Part shown: in pieces, positions 15,743 to 23,987 of the stretch
Layout of the letters: the number at the start of each line of letters is the position of its first letter
How positions within the stretch are numbered: the first letter of the stretch is position 1
Origin: Thermoplasmata archaeon
Lineage (GTDB): Archaea > Thermoplasmatota > DTKX01 > JAHFTX01
NCBI GenBank assembly: GCA_023265395.1
Contig: JAHFTX010000010.1
Coordinates: forward strand, 1 to 64,000
Direction: 5' to 3'
Length of the DNA stretch: 64,000 bases
Made by a program: the position numbers and the translations under genes
The notes under the pieces: model-generated
Seen by the model: the letters and a program-made list of their open reading frames with translations, nothing else
Databases searched by the model: none
Told to the model about the DNA's origin: nothing

Positions 15743-18306
15743 CTTGCTCGTCGTCGGTACCCGCCTACGCCTTGGTGCGGCGGCGGGTGATCGCCGCCCC
15801 GACCATGGCCAGGGCAAGCAGGGCGTAGACACCCTCGAAGCCCGGGGTCAACCCGTTGATCCCGCGCACGTGGATGGTGTCCTTCTTGACGTTGTCCGAC
15901 TCGTCGACCTCAGGGATGCGCCCGTCGGGGTCCACCCAGAACTTGAGCGTGTGGCTCGGGTTCTTGGGGATCCAGGTGAACGTCACCGTCTTGTTCGACT
16001 CCGCCGGGAGCCGGTCAAGGCGGTCAGCGCCCACGATGGCACTGCCATCGTAGAAGCGCACCGTGACGTTCTCGACATCGACGTTGCCGTGGTTGACCAC
16101 GCCGACCTCGATGGTCACCGCCTTGTTGGCGGTGAAGTCATCGGGCTGGTAGACCAGCTGGGTGACCTCGAGGTTGGGCAGCTCAGCGTCGATGACGAAC
16201 TTGACGTCATCGACCTTGCCACCCTTCTGGCTCTTGCCCTGGACGGAGAACTCGAACTCGGCCTTGTTCTCCAACTGTCCTGGCAGCGTCACCACGACGG
16301 TCATCGGCCCCGTCTGGCCCGGACCAAGGGTCAGTTCGTTCGAGACGGCGAAGTCCGCGTCGTGGAACTCCACCTTGGTCTCCGGCGGGAGCGTGCTCTC
16401 GCGCACGTCCAGCTTGAAGGTGTCGACCCCGTTGCCGGTGTTCTTGACCAACGTCGAGAACAGCACCGTCCGACCTGGCGAGCCCAGCTGCTTGGACAGG
16501 GTCGTGGTCAGGTCCACACCGTAGACCTGCAGCACGACGGTCGTGAGCGTCACGGAGTACGTCTTGCCCTCGCTGTCGGTCAGCTTGCCCTTGATCGCGT
16601 AGGTGCCCGCCAGCGCATCGGCGGGGACCTGCACCTCGGCGTTGAAGCCCGTCTGTCCGCCCGGGGGCAGGCTGACGCTGCTGAGCGCCGCTCCATCCTT
16701 GGCGTAGGTGACGCTCCAGCCGACGGGGAGCTCCTCGAGGGTCAGCCCGAGGACCTCGTCGCCGTTGCCGTTGTTGGAGACGGACAGCCCGTAGACCACC
16801 AGGTCGCCCTGGTTGGCGTCCTTGGTCACCGGCGCTGCGGTCACCGTCACCTCGTGCACCGCACCGACGATGGTCGTCGCGGTGACATCGTCCTGCTGGG
16901 TCCGGGCGTCGTTGGTGCCCACCACCCGCGTGACGAGGCGCTGGCCCGTCAACCCATCGTCGGGTGCAGTCACGTGCAGATCGACTTTGATGGATTCATC
17001 GGAGCCGATCGACGCGGTGCTGGTGCCCAATTGTGCGGTCCAGTCCCCGCTTCCCGAGACGATCTCGAGGATCACGAGCACCTTGCCCGGCACGTTGCCG
17101 GTGTTGGTGACCGTGATGGTGTAGGTCGTCATCTCGCCAGGTGCCACCACGTGCTGCGAGTCCTCGAGGTCCAGTTGGATGTTGAGGCTCTGCGCCACGA
17201 TGGTGTGGGTCACCACGGTGTCCTTGACCGTCGGGTAGTTGATCAGCCATCCATTGACCGTCACCAGCCCGATCTCATCGGCGAAGGCACCCTCGGGTGG
17301 CGTCACGTGCAGGGTCGCCGTCCGGGTCTCACTCGGGAGCATCCCTGCCAGGACCGTCTGGTCGGCACCGCTGTCATCGGTGATCGCGATGTCCCAATCC
17401 GGGGGCCCCTCGAAGGAGACGCCGACATCCTCGGCCACGTCACCATCGTTGGTGATCTGGATCGAGTACTCGGTCTCCTCGCCTGGCTGCACGACGTGGA
17501 TGGTGTCGGCAGCGGTCATCGACAGCAGGTGTTCGACCACCAGGTAGGTGTCGAAGGTCACCGTGTCGTTCTTGAAGGGGTTGCCCGCGGAACTGGCGCT
17601 CAGGCTCACCGAGATGAAGTCCCCCGGGTTGCCACCAGTCGGCCCACGGATGTTGATCTCCAACATGTAGACCTCCTGCGGCCCCAGCTCGAGGACCTCC
17701 TCGTCGATCCAGGCCTCCCAGAGGTCACCCTCGTGGCCGTGGAAGTCGGTGACCAAGGTCACCGTCACGGTGTCGTTGAGGCCACCGAGGTTCTTGATGG
17801 TGAGGTTGGCCGTCTTGTGCTCCTCGGGACGGATGTAGAGCAGCTTGGCCGCCTCTTCAGGGGCCATGTTGATCTCCGCTCCGAAGTTGATGGCGAACTG
17901 GTAGTAGATCTCCTCGTTGCCATCACGGGTGTCCTCCCAGACCACGTGCAGGTTGTCGCTGGGGTCCACCGCGACCTTGGGGTTGCGGGCGGTCCCGACG
18001 CCGTTGGTCAGAGCGGTGGGCTGGTGCTGGATGTTCTCCTTGCCCGGCTCGACCTTGACGTAGTAGAGCTTGCCGTCGGCGTTGCTGGTGAAGAACAGGT
18101 AGGCGTTGTTGCGGCTGTCCGCCCCGACGTCGCCGTAGTCGGCACCGTTCTGGGTGATGATGATCTCGCTGGTCAGACCCTCGATGGGCTCGCCCTTCTC
18201 GTTGAGCTCCATGTAGGTCATCTTGCCGCCGCCGGTGGCGGCAGCACTGATCAGCAGGTGCACGTGCCCATCAGGGGTCGCCGCGAGCGGGGGCATCGGA
18301 GGGAAG
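15715..18306. repeat. 2,592-bp direct repeat, copy 1
   Basis: This block reappears at 37135-39726 at a constant offset of 21,420 bp. The blocks I compared base by base are identical, and the translations in several different frames are identical along the full length. It covers the C-terminal ~850 residues of the surface protein gene plus its terminator hairpin. Identity stops sharply: at 18307 the sequence changes to diverged paralogue sequence, and left of 15715 the flanks are unrelated. Confidence 0.92.
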
Positions 18307-19106
18307 AGGTAGGGCGTCGGATACAAGTGGACGGGGGGGATGTTCGTGGGCCGAACCCCGAGCTTGTTGAGCTTGGAGTGATGCATCCCTTGGTCCGAAC
18401 CAGTCCAGACGTTCATCAGTGCGCGGAGGTTGTCCTCCCAGTCGACGGTCAGTGTGGCACCCTCAAGGTACCAGGCGGGCTCTGAGACGTCGACGGCCTG
18501 CTTGATCATCCTGCCGGTGGGATCGATGAGCGAGAGCCCTTCGCGCTCCAGTCCGCCCGGCGGGTAGTAGTCGTAGATGACGTACGCGTTGTCGTTGCGC
18601 GCGACGGCGATATTGGCACCGATTGACATCTGTGCGAGCCCTTCGGTCGTGTCAAGGTCAGGCACGATCCTCTGCCCTTTGCTATTGTACTTGGTGTAGA
18701 ACACGTGGCGGTCATCACCTCTTTGGTAGATGATGTGGAAGTCGCCCTTGCTGTCAATCCCAATGGATTTGCAGGCCTGGCCGCTGTGTTGGCGGGGAAT
18801 GTTGGCGTCGGTGGCGATGACGCTCTGAGGAATCAGTTCGTTGCCTTGCTGGTCGACCTTCTTGTACTGGAAGTTGTTCGATTGGCTCCAGATGATGTGC
18901 CCATCGCCTTTGGCGTCGACGGCCAACTGGGGATCGGTGTCCGTTGCGGGGTTCGTAGTAATCCGTTGGGCGTCAGACCAATACAGACCATCGTCCGTCA
19001 GCGTTGGCCGGCCTTCGGTCTGCGCAATCGCAGAACCGGTCAAGATCAACAGCAATGGCGCGACCAAAAGGAGGCTTGCGATACTTGCTCCGAATACCCG
19101 TGTCAT
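15765..19106 (-). CDS. PGF-CTERM surface protein with propeller-like N-terminus and CARDB/NEW3-like repeats (copy 1)
   Basis: 1,113 residues. A signal sequence (about 1-29, ending SAIAQ) is followed by repeats of the type DAKGDGHIIWSQ and DSKGDFHIIYQ, which resemble beta-propeller/BNR blades (to about 400). Several Ig-like NEW3/CARDB domains follow; the last, of CARDB type, contains VVNHGNVDVENVTVRFYDG and VDESDN. The C-terminus LTPGFEGVYALLAL with basic tail TRRRTKA is a PGF-CTERM signal, so archaeosortase A should lipid-anchor it outside the cell. It is probably an abundant cell-surface or adhesion protein, with no enzyme motif. The last ~850 residues are identical to the paralogue at 37185, while the first ~265 are diverged. 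The promoter lies near 19180. Confidence 0.85.
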   Translation of the reverse strand: MTRVFGASIASLLLVAPLLLILTGSAIAQTEGRPTLTDDGLYWSDAQRITTNPATDTDPQLAVDAKGDGHIIWSQSNNFQYKKVDQQGNELIPQSVIATDANIPRQHSGQACKSIGIDSKGDFHIIYQRGDDRHVFYTKYNSKGQRIVPDLDTTEGLAQMSIGANIAVARNDNAYVIYDYYPPGGLEREGLSLIDPTGRMIKQAVDVSEPAWYLEGATLTVDWEDNLRALMNVWTGSDQGMHHSKLNKLGVRPTNIPPVHLYPTPYLFPPMPPLAATPDGHVHLLISAAATGGGKMTYMELNEKGEPIEGLTSEIIITQNGADYGDVGADSRNNAYLFFTSNADGKLYYVKVEPGKENIQHQPTALTNGVGTARNPKVAVDPSDNLHVVWEDTRDGNEEIYYQFAINFGAEINMAPEEAAKLLYIRPEEHKTANLTIKNLGGLNDTVTVTLVTDFHGHEGDLWEAWIDEEVLELGPQEVYMLEINIRGPTGGNPGDFISVSLSASSAGNPFKNDTVTFDTYLVVEHLLSMTAADTIHVVQPGEETEYSIQITNDGDVAEDVGVSFEGPPDWDIAITDDSGADQTVLAGMLPSETRTATLHVTPPEGAFADEIGLVTVNGWLINYPTVKDTVVTHTIVAQSLNIQLDLEDSQHVVAPGEMTTYTITVTNTGNVPGKVLVILEIVSGSGDWTAQLGTSTASIGSDESIKVDLHVTAPDDGLTGQRLVTRVVGTNDARTQQDDVTATTIVGAVHEVTVTAAPVTKDANQGDLVVYGLSVSNNGNGDEVLGLTLEELPVGWSVTYAKDGAALSSVSLPPGGQTGFNAEVQVPADALAGTYAIKGKLTDSEGKTYSVTLTTVVLQVYGVDLTTTLSKQLGSPGRTVLFSTLVKNTGNGVDTFKLDVRESTLPPETKVEFHDADFAVSNELTLGPGQTGPMTVVVTLPGQLENKAEFEFSVQGKSQKGGKVDDVKFVIDAELPNLEVTQLVYQPDDFTANKAVTIEVGVVNHGNVDVENVTVRFYDGSAIVGADRLDRLPAESNKTVTFTWIPKNPSHTLKFWVDPDGRIPEVDESDNVKKDTIHVRGINGLTPGFEGVYALLALAMVGAAITRRRTKA

Positions 19107-19179
19107 GTGAGTAGGTTCCTGCCATCATTGAGTCGAACCTCCCTTCGCTCCTCGCGGCAGGACTGCTGCGATCTGGAGA

Positions 19180-19197
19180 GTATTTGAGCAGAATGGT
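19180..19197 (-). promoter_or_regulatory. Promoter of surface protein copy 1
   Basis: The minus strand reads CTGCTCAAATAC, a TATA-like box about 75-80 nt before the ATG at 19106. The paralogue at 40523 has a nearly identical element (CCGCTCAAATAC, 40600-40616) at the same distance, although the leaders between differ, which supports a shared promoter. Confidence 0.6.
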
Positions 19198-19482
19198 GAC
19201 TCCATCGAAACGAGAGATCGACAGGGTCCGCTCAGGAGTGGGACGAACCACCCCATCGGGAGCCGACATCGGAGCCCACGGTCTCGACGGACCCCCAACA
19301 GGGACTTCGGAGCCTGAGAAACACCCCGGAGTCCAGAGTCGGGCAATCAGCGCGCCTTGGTGCGCACAGGTTGCCACGCTGAGGCCGCAGGACCGGACCC
19401 CCTCGGAAGGCTTTTGCACGGCAGAGGCTTGGAGAGGGGGATGACCGTTGCGAGAGGAGAACAGCACAGTGGGGAAGAACCC
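19198..19482. other. Non-coding spacer between surface protein copy 1 and taw1
   Basis: About 285 bases between divergent genes. Apart from the minus-strand promoter at its left edge I see no convincing TATA box, RNA or short gene. An in-frame ATG at 19441 directly abuts a purine run (too close for a ribosome site), so the coding start is placed at 19483. Confidence 0.4.
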
Positions 19483-20529
19483 ATGACGCCACCAGAGGGG
19501 CCTCGGAGGTTCGGGTGCCACGAAAGCACTCCGCCGCTGGATCTGCTCGATCCTCGACAAGGACCGGCCGCTCCCGGCCTCACCTCATCAGACCTTGACC
19601 GGGGAACGCTCAAGACGCTCTCCGATAGGGGCTACCAGCTGATCGGGGGCCACAGTGGGGCCAAGCTCTGCCACTGGACCAGAGAGCGCCTCCTCAATGG
19701 GCGTTCGTGCTACAAGGGACGCTTCTATGGGATCGAGAGCCACCGATGCTTGCAGATGACGCCGACCGTCGACCACTGCAATGAGCACTGCCTCTTCTGC
19801 TGGCGCCACCACAACCTCCAAGGGATGGCCACTGGGGAGGCGGACGAGCCCGAGGCGATCATAGAGGCTGCCATCGCCGCCCAACGTCGGATGCTCAGCG
19901 GGTACAGGGGCGATGAGCGGGTCGACGAGGGAGACTGGGAGCAGGCGCGTCACCCCCGTCACGTCGCCATCTCTCTCGCAGGCGAACCGACCCTCTACCC
20001 ACGGTTAGGGGAGCTGATAGCAGGATACCATCGACGGGGCATGACCACGTTCCTCGTCACCAACGGGACCAACCCCCAGGCGCTAGCGAACCTCGACCCG
20101 TTGCCGACCCAGCTCTATGTCACTGTGGCAGCGCCTTCGAAGGAGATCTTCCAACGGCTGGTAAGCCCTGTGATGCCCGACTCGTGGGAACGGCTCCACC
20201 AGACGTTAGCGCTGCTGCCTTCTCTGTCCTGTCGCACGGTGCTCCGCCACACCCTCGTCGAAGGCTACAATCTAGGCTGGGAGCTCGAGTACGCGCGGAT
20301 TGATGCCATCGGCGCGCCGCACTTCGTCGAGTGTAAGGGGTATGTCAACGTCGGGGAGAGCCGCAACCACCTCACCCAGGCGCACATGCCCTCCTTCGAG
20401 AAGGTCCAGAACTTTGGCGAGCGCCTTGCGAGTCATCTTGGTTATGGGCTCGTCGATGGCGAGGCCGCCTCGCGGGTCGTGCTCCTTCAGCGGCCTGGGA
20501 CGGTGCGGATGCTCGACCTCGGGGCGTAG
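19483..20529 (+). CDS. taw1: tRNA 4-demethylwyosine synthase (radical SAM, TYW1/Taw1)
   Basis: About 348 residues. It converts N1-methylguanosine-37 of tRNA-Phe to 4-demethylwyosine using pyruvate and SAM, the committed step of wyosine synthesis. The radical-SAM motif is CNEHCLFC (CxxxCxxC). A second set of cysteines spaced C-x12-C-x12-C (from LCHWTRERLL to ESHRC) matches the extra Fe-S cluster ligands known in the Methanocaldococcus enzyme. Further family marks are GRFYGIESHRCLQMTP, ISLAGEPTLYPRLGE, FLVTNGTNP and FVECKGYVNVGESRNHL. Start 19483 has GTGGGGAAG about six bases upstream; an in-frame ATG at 19441 is less likely. It converges with the DUF835 gene. Confidence 0.93.
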   Translation: MTPPEGPRRFGCHESTPPLDLLDPRQGPAAPGLTSSDLDRGTLKTLSDRGYQLIGGHSGAKLCHWTRERLLNGRSCYKGRFYGIESHRCLQMTPTVDHCNEHCLFCWRHHNLQGMATGEADEPEAIIEAAIAAQRRMLSGYRGDERVDEGDWEQARHPRHVAISLAGEPTLYPRLGELIAGYHRRGMTTFLVTNGTNPQALANLDPLPTQLYVTVAAPSKEIFQRLVSPVMPDSWERLHQTLALLPSLSCRTVLRHTLVEGYNLGWELEYARIDAIGAPHFVECKGYVNVGESRNHLTQAHMPSFEKVQNFGERLASHLGYGLVDGEAASRVVLLQRPGTVRMLDLGA

Positions 20530-20578
20530 GGACAGACCTATCTGCGCAAGAAACTCGGCTGCGAGGGGAGCGTCGCAC

Positions 20579-21229
20579 CTAGATCGTGATGAGGAGTCGT
20601 TCAATCCTCTCTCGCTGCTCAGGTGCCAACGGCTCCGACCCTTGGGTCACGAGCAGGCATCCCCCGCTGGCGCCCGCGAGGTCTTTGAGGATGCTCAAGG
20701 AGCTAAGTGCAAGGTCGAACCCATTGGCCGCGATGAAGGGGTCAATGGGATCGATCAGGACGACCGAGCGATCATCCCGTGCAAGGAAATCCTCCACGGT
20801 GTCGATGAGCCGCTCGAGGTCGCTGGGCCGTATGCCAGTGACCGGGGGGTTGCCGGCGACCTCCACGACCACCAAGGGGGCACCCTCGCGACCGGTCTCG
20901 CTCCCGCCCAGCTCCAACGTAGCCAACTCGCGGTTGGGGCTTATCACCATGCCGTGGGCGCCACGGGTGTGGAGCTGGAGAAACGTCTCAAGGGCGCGAT
21001 GTGCCTGCCCGGGTCGGTGAAGGAAGGCTGCACCGAAGAGCCCTTCGAAGCTGTCCTTTGGGGGCGGGCTCTCCAGCCGATCGATGACAACATCGGGATC
21101 AGGTACACCAACGAAGGTCTGGCCGTCGATGACGGTGACCGGCGTGACGCTCCCACCAATCTCCAAGGCAGCACTCGGGTCCTTGGAGATATCAACGCGT
21201 TCGATCGTCAGGTGGGGATCGAGATGCAC
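20579..21229 (-). CDS. Thioredoxin-fold-like plus DUF835 domain protein
   Basis: 216 residues from GTG 21229. The first ~60 residues look like the second half of a thioredoxin fold (VTPVTVIDGQTFVGVPDPDVV, with the cis-Pro before TV). The rest fits archaeal DUF835: RGAHGMVISPNREL, VVLIDPIDPFIAANGF, LSSLSILKDLAGASGGCLLV. DUF835 is found mainly in Euryarchaeota and Thermoplasmatota signalling proteins, and its activity is unknown. The frame continues upstream without a stop to about 21310 and would supply the missing first strand and helix (RVRVYTKGEDDPAKVIAEL). A GGGGGAGGG ribosome site there precedes a CTG at 21308-21310, so the true protein may be ~243 residues with a CTG start. No CxxC redox pair is present in either version. 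Confidence 0.65.
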   Translation of the reverse strand: MHLDPHLTIERVDISKDPSAALEIGGSVTPVTVIDGQTFVGVPDPDVVIDRLESPPPKDSFEGLFGAAFLHRPGQAHRALETFLQLHTRGAHGMVISPNRELATLELGGSETGREGAPLVVVEVAGNPPVTGIRPSDLERLIDTVEDFLARDDRSVVLIDPIDPFIAANGFDLALSSLSILKDLAGASGGCLLVTQGSEPLAPEQRERIERLLITI

Positions 21230-21397
21230 CAGGCCGGCCGCAAGTAATCGTAGCTCGGCAATGACCTTGGCTGGATCATCCTCGCCCTTGGTGTAGACAC
21301 GAACCCGCAGCCGCCGCCCTCCCCCGACGCACTCCGAGGAGGTTGGGATAAACGTTTGCGGCGGCCCCGATACAGGGCCGTCACAGCCACAGCGGTG

Positions 21398-21405
21398 CCC
21401 TTAAG
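21398..21405 (+). promoter_or_regulatory. TATA-like element of the RNase P RNA gene
   Basis: CCCTTAAG lies about 29 nt before the predicted 5' end at 21430, the expected archaeal spacing. Confidence 0.45.
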
Positions 21406-21429
21406 GACTGCACCCGCGGTGGTGCGCGC

Positions 21430-21803
21430 GGGCCGGGAGAGGTAGGATGGCTGACGGTACTGTCCTTCGGGATGGCGCTGAGGAAACTCCCCTCTTCGGT
21501 TGCAGGTGGACCGGCGCAAGCCGGTGGCCCGCGAGGGCCGGTCAAGGGCTGCAAAGTGTACACGCACTCGCAGGCCCGCTGGAGCAGAAACGACACAGCC
21601 GTGCGGGAGCCATGACCATCAAGATGGATGGGAGCGACGATCGCCCGGAGATGCTGAAACGGCCATCCCCACCGAAGCAAGTCGAAAAGTCCGGGATGAG
21701 GGCAACCGACCGGCGAGTCCGACGCTTAGTCGAATGCCATCAGCCTGCGGGGGTCCGCCCCGGCAGGGGAACAGGAAGGGGGTTACTCACCTGACCCGGC
21801 CCA
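21430..21803 (+). ncRNA. rnpB: RNase P RNA (archaeal type)
   Basis: The RNA subunit of RNase P, which cleaves the 5' leader of pre-tRNAs. The terminal P1 helix is formed by GGGCCGGG (21430-21437) and CCCGGCCC (21795-21802). The universally conserved core is present: GAGGAAACTCCCCTC near 21480 (5' side of P4), the GAAACGACACAGCC-like region near 21587, AGTCGAATGCC near 21730, and the 3' core ACAGGAAGGGGGTTACT near 21771. The order and length (~374 nt) fit archaeal type A. A TATA-like box lies 29 nt upstream. The exact ends are inferred from P1 pairing. Confidence 0.93.
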
Positions 21804-21869
21804 CCTTCGAGGACGTCACCGGGAACACCAACACGCCCCCCTGCTGAAGAGACGAGGCGAGGCATCGGA

Positions 21870-23972
21870 TCAGAAAACGAGCGGGAGCACCACCGCTAGG
21901 GCGATGATGGTCCCGACGACCGCCTCACCTACGAGCAGACCGGTCGCGACCATGTAAGTATCCATTACAGCCAAGGCTTTGCGGCCCCCCTCCCACCCAT
22001 CGGCCAGAGCGTGTTCCTCCATGCGCTTCTGCCACCAGTCTCGTAAGAGACCCCCCACGAGGAATGGGAGGGTCAGCGCCAGCGGCAGGTACATTCCCAG
22101 GCCGAACGCCGTCCCCATCCCGCTGAGGTATTCGACCCCTATGCCGATGACAAACCCCGCGACGAACAACAGGAGGTTGATCTTCCCACCGACGAGCAGT
22201 TGGGTGAACGTGGCGAACGCGTTGGCCTGCGGGGCGGGCAGATCGATCGCTCCCGTCGACAGGCCGGTCGCGAAGACCGTCATCGCCAGGCCGCTGACCA
22301 CGACACCCGGTACCACAGAGGTCAACAATCCCCGCGTCAGATGGTAGGGCCGATTGGCGATGTAGAGCCCAGCCTTGAAGTCCGAGATGATATTCCCGCT
22401 CATGGTGATCGCCCCCGCAAAGGCGGTCGCGCCCACGATCCCCATCACCGCGGCTACTTCAGGTGTCGCACCAAGGGCTACGAAGGTTGCCACCACCGCC
22501 AGTAGCGTGAGGAAGCTGGTCCCGCTCACGGGTTCGGTCCCCGTCTCCCCCATGACCTTGACCGCGATTGCGCCGAGGAAGAAACTCGTCGAGAGCAGGA
22601 TCAGGGCGAAGGCGACGGCTAGGAGGACTGGGAACCCTGCGATCGCGAATGCAGCGACGATCCCGACGAAGGTGAGCACCGCCATCGGCAAGAGGGTGGC
22701 CAGGGGCCATTCATACCAACCCCGTCCGCGGATCCAACCGGCAGACTCGCCGCGTGGTGCAGTCATCGCGTCGACGAGCGCACCCCGGAAGGAGGGCATC
22801 ATCTTCGCGAGCGCGGCCACTCCTCCGCCAAGGATCGCCCCGATGGCCATCACCTGGACGACATGACGGAAGGCCACAAGCGAAGGGGCAGCGCCCTCGC
22901 CGATGGCCGCAAGGCCTGGGTCGTTCACATCGACGTACAGGCCCACTTGGGGGATGTACACCGGCTCGTGGAATCCCACAGCCATCGGTATCACCACCAG
23001 CCATGCGAAGAGGGAACCGGCCGCGAAGACAAAGGCGGCCCGCGTGCGCATGAACCATCCAAGCGCCACGGCCAGCGGGGAGAGGCCGATGCTCAATTGA
23101 GTGTAGGTCGCCGTCTCCAACGGCTGCATGACGGTCCCCGCGTGGTAGGTCGATCCACCGAATACCGTATCGAGTGGGGGGCTGCCGTCACGGGTGATCG
23201 GTGCGTCTCGCAGGATCGCGAATCCGGCGGAGAGGCCGGCGCTGACCATGACCAACCGGATCGAACGGGCGGCCACCTGGGCGGTGCCCTGACTCAGATG
23301 ATGAGAGATATCGAGGAGCTTGACGTAGGATTCGAAGCCGGGCACAGGCAGCGGGGTATCGACGAGCCAGATGCGCCGGAGGATGACGAAGAACATCACC
23401 CCCATGATCGCTGCGAGCGCGGCGGTCACCACACCTAGCCACAACGGGGGGAGGGTCCCGATCATGGACGTACCGTCGGCAAGGCGGTAGCGAGGGCTGT
23501 AGGCCAGCAGGAAGATCGCCGGATAGGCATAGATGAAGCCGATTCCGACGAGGCTGGTTCCCGCTGAATTGGCGCTGGCGACGTTGGTCTCCGCTGCCGG
23601 CCAGCGCAGCGCCAGCCCGAGGAGATAGACGACGTACCACGAGCCCGTGACAGCGAGCCCGATGCGTAAACCGACGTACATCGTGATCACAGCGAAGAGT
23701 GCGCCAACGATGAGCCCTGCGCTGACAGCCCGCAGAGTCCATGCTCGATGCGCAAAGCCCACGATCCGCGCATGTTCGTCGAGGTACTGCTCGAGGATTC
23801 CGGTGTTGAAATTCGCGAACACCTGCGGGTCGAATGGCCGGAGCTCCCCCCTCTCGATGGCGGCAATCCCCTCGGGAGTGGGCGCCTGTTGGTGGCGGTT
23901 GGAGCGGACCACGACCACCGATGGAAGGGTCCCCTCATCAATGGTCGGACGTGTCTGGATTGCGATTCCCAA
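21870..23972 (-). CDS. OPT-family (oligopeptide/metal-chelate) transporter
   Basis: About 700 residues with ~14 transmembrane helices. It matches the OPT superfamily, whose members move short peptides or metal-siderophore complexes into the cell. Supporting segments include TLRAVSAGLIVGALFAVITM, YVGLRIGLAVTGSW, the loop between halves with MMPSFRGALVDAMTAPR, TGTEPVSGTSFLTLL and ITMSGNIISDFKAGLYI. The N-terminal ~75 residues are soluble. The substrate is not readable. Start is uncertain: TTG 23972 opens the longest frame, and GTG codons about 17-19 residues downstream are alternatives. It is divergent from the sensor gene at 23988 and convergent with the RNase P RNA. Confidence 0.8.
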   Translation of the reverse strand: MGIAIQTRPTIDEGTLPSVVVVRSNRHQQAPTPEGIAAIERGELRPFDPQVFANFNTGILEQYLDEHARIVGFAHRAWTLRAVSAGLIVGALFAVITMYVGLRIGLAVTGSWYVVYLLGLALRWPAAETNVASANSAGTSLVGIGFIYAYPAIFLLAYSPRYRLADGTSMIGTLPPLWLGVVTAALAAIMGVMFFVILRRIWLVDTPLPVPGFESYVKLLDISHHLSQGTAQVAARSIRLVMVSAGLSAGFAILRDAPITRDGSPPLDTVFGGSTYHAGTVMQPLETATYTQLSIGLSPLAVALGWFMRTRAAFVFAAGSLFAWLVVIPMAVGFHEPVYIPQVGLYVDVNDPGLAAIGEGAAPSLVAFRHVVQVMAIGAILGGGVAALAKMMPSFRGALVDAMTAPRGESAGWIRGRGWYEWPLATLLPMAVLTFVGIVAAFAIAGFPVLLAVAFALILLSTSFFLGAIAVKVMGETGTEPVSGTSFLTLLAVVATFVALGATPEVAAVMGIVGATAFAGAITMSGNIISDFKAGLYIANRPYHLTRGLLTSVVPGVVVSGLAMTVFATGLSTGAIDLPAPQANAFATFTQLLVGGKINLLLFVAGFVIGIGVEYLSGMGTAFGLGMYLPLALTLPFLVGGLLRDWWQKRMEEHALADGWEGGRKALAVMDTYMVATGLLVGEAVVGTIIALAVVLPLVF

Positions 23973-23987
23973 CGAGCATCCTTATGG

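Noticed and set aside
15744-18485. A 913-residue plus-strand open frame antisense to surface protein copy 1 (and its twin at 37164-39908)
   Set aside because: It exists only because codon bias in the real minus-strand gene removes stops. The product is a His/Arg/Val-rich low-complexity string without domains, and its right end runs on past the conserved block without homologous meaning.
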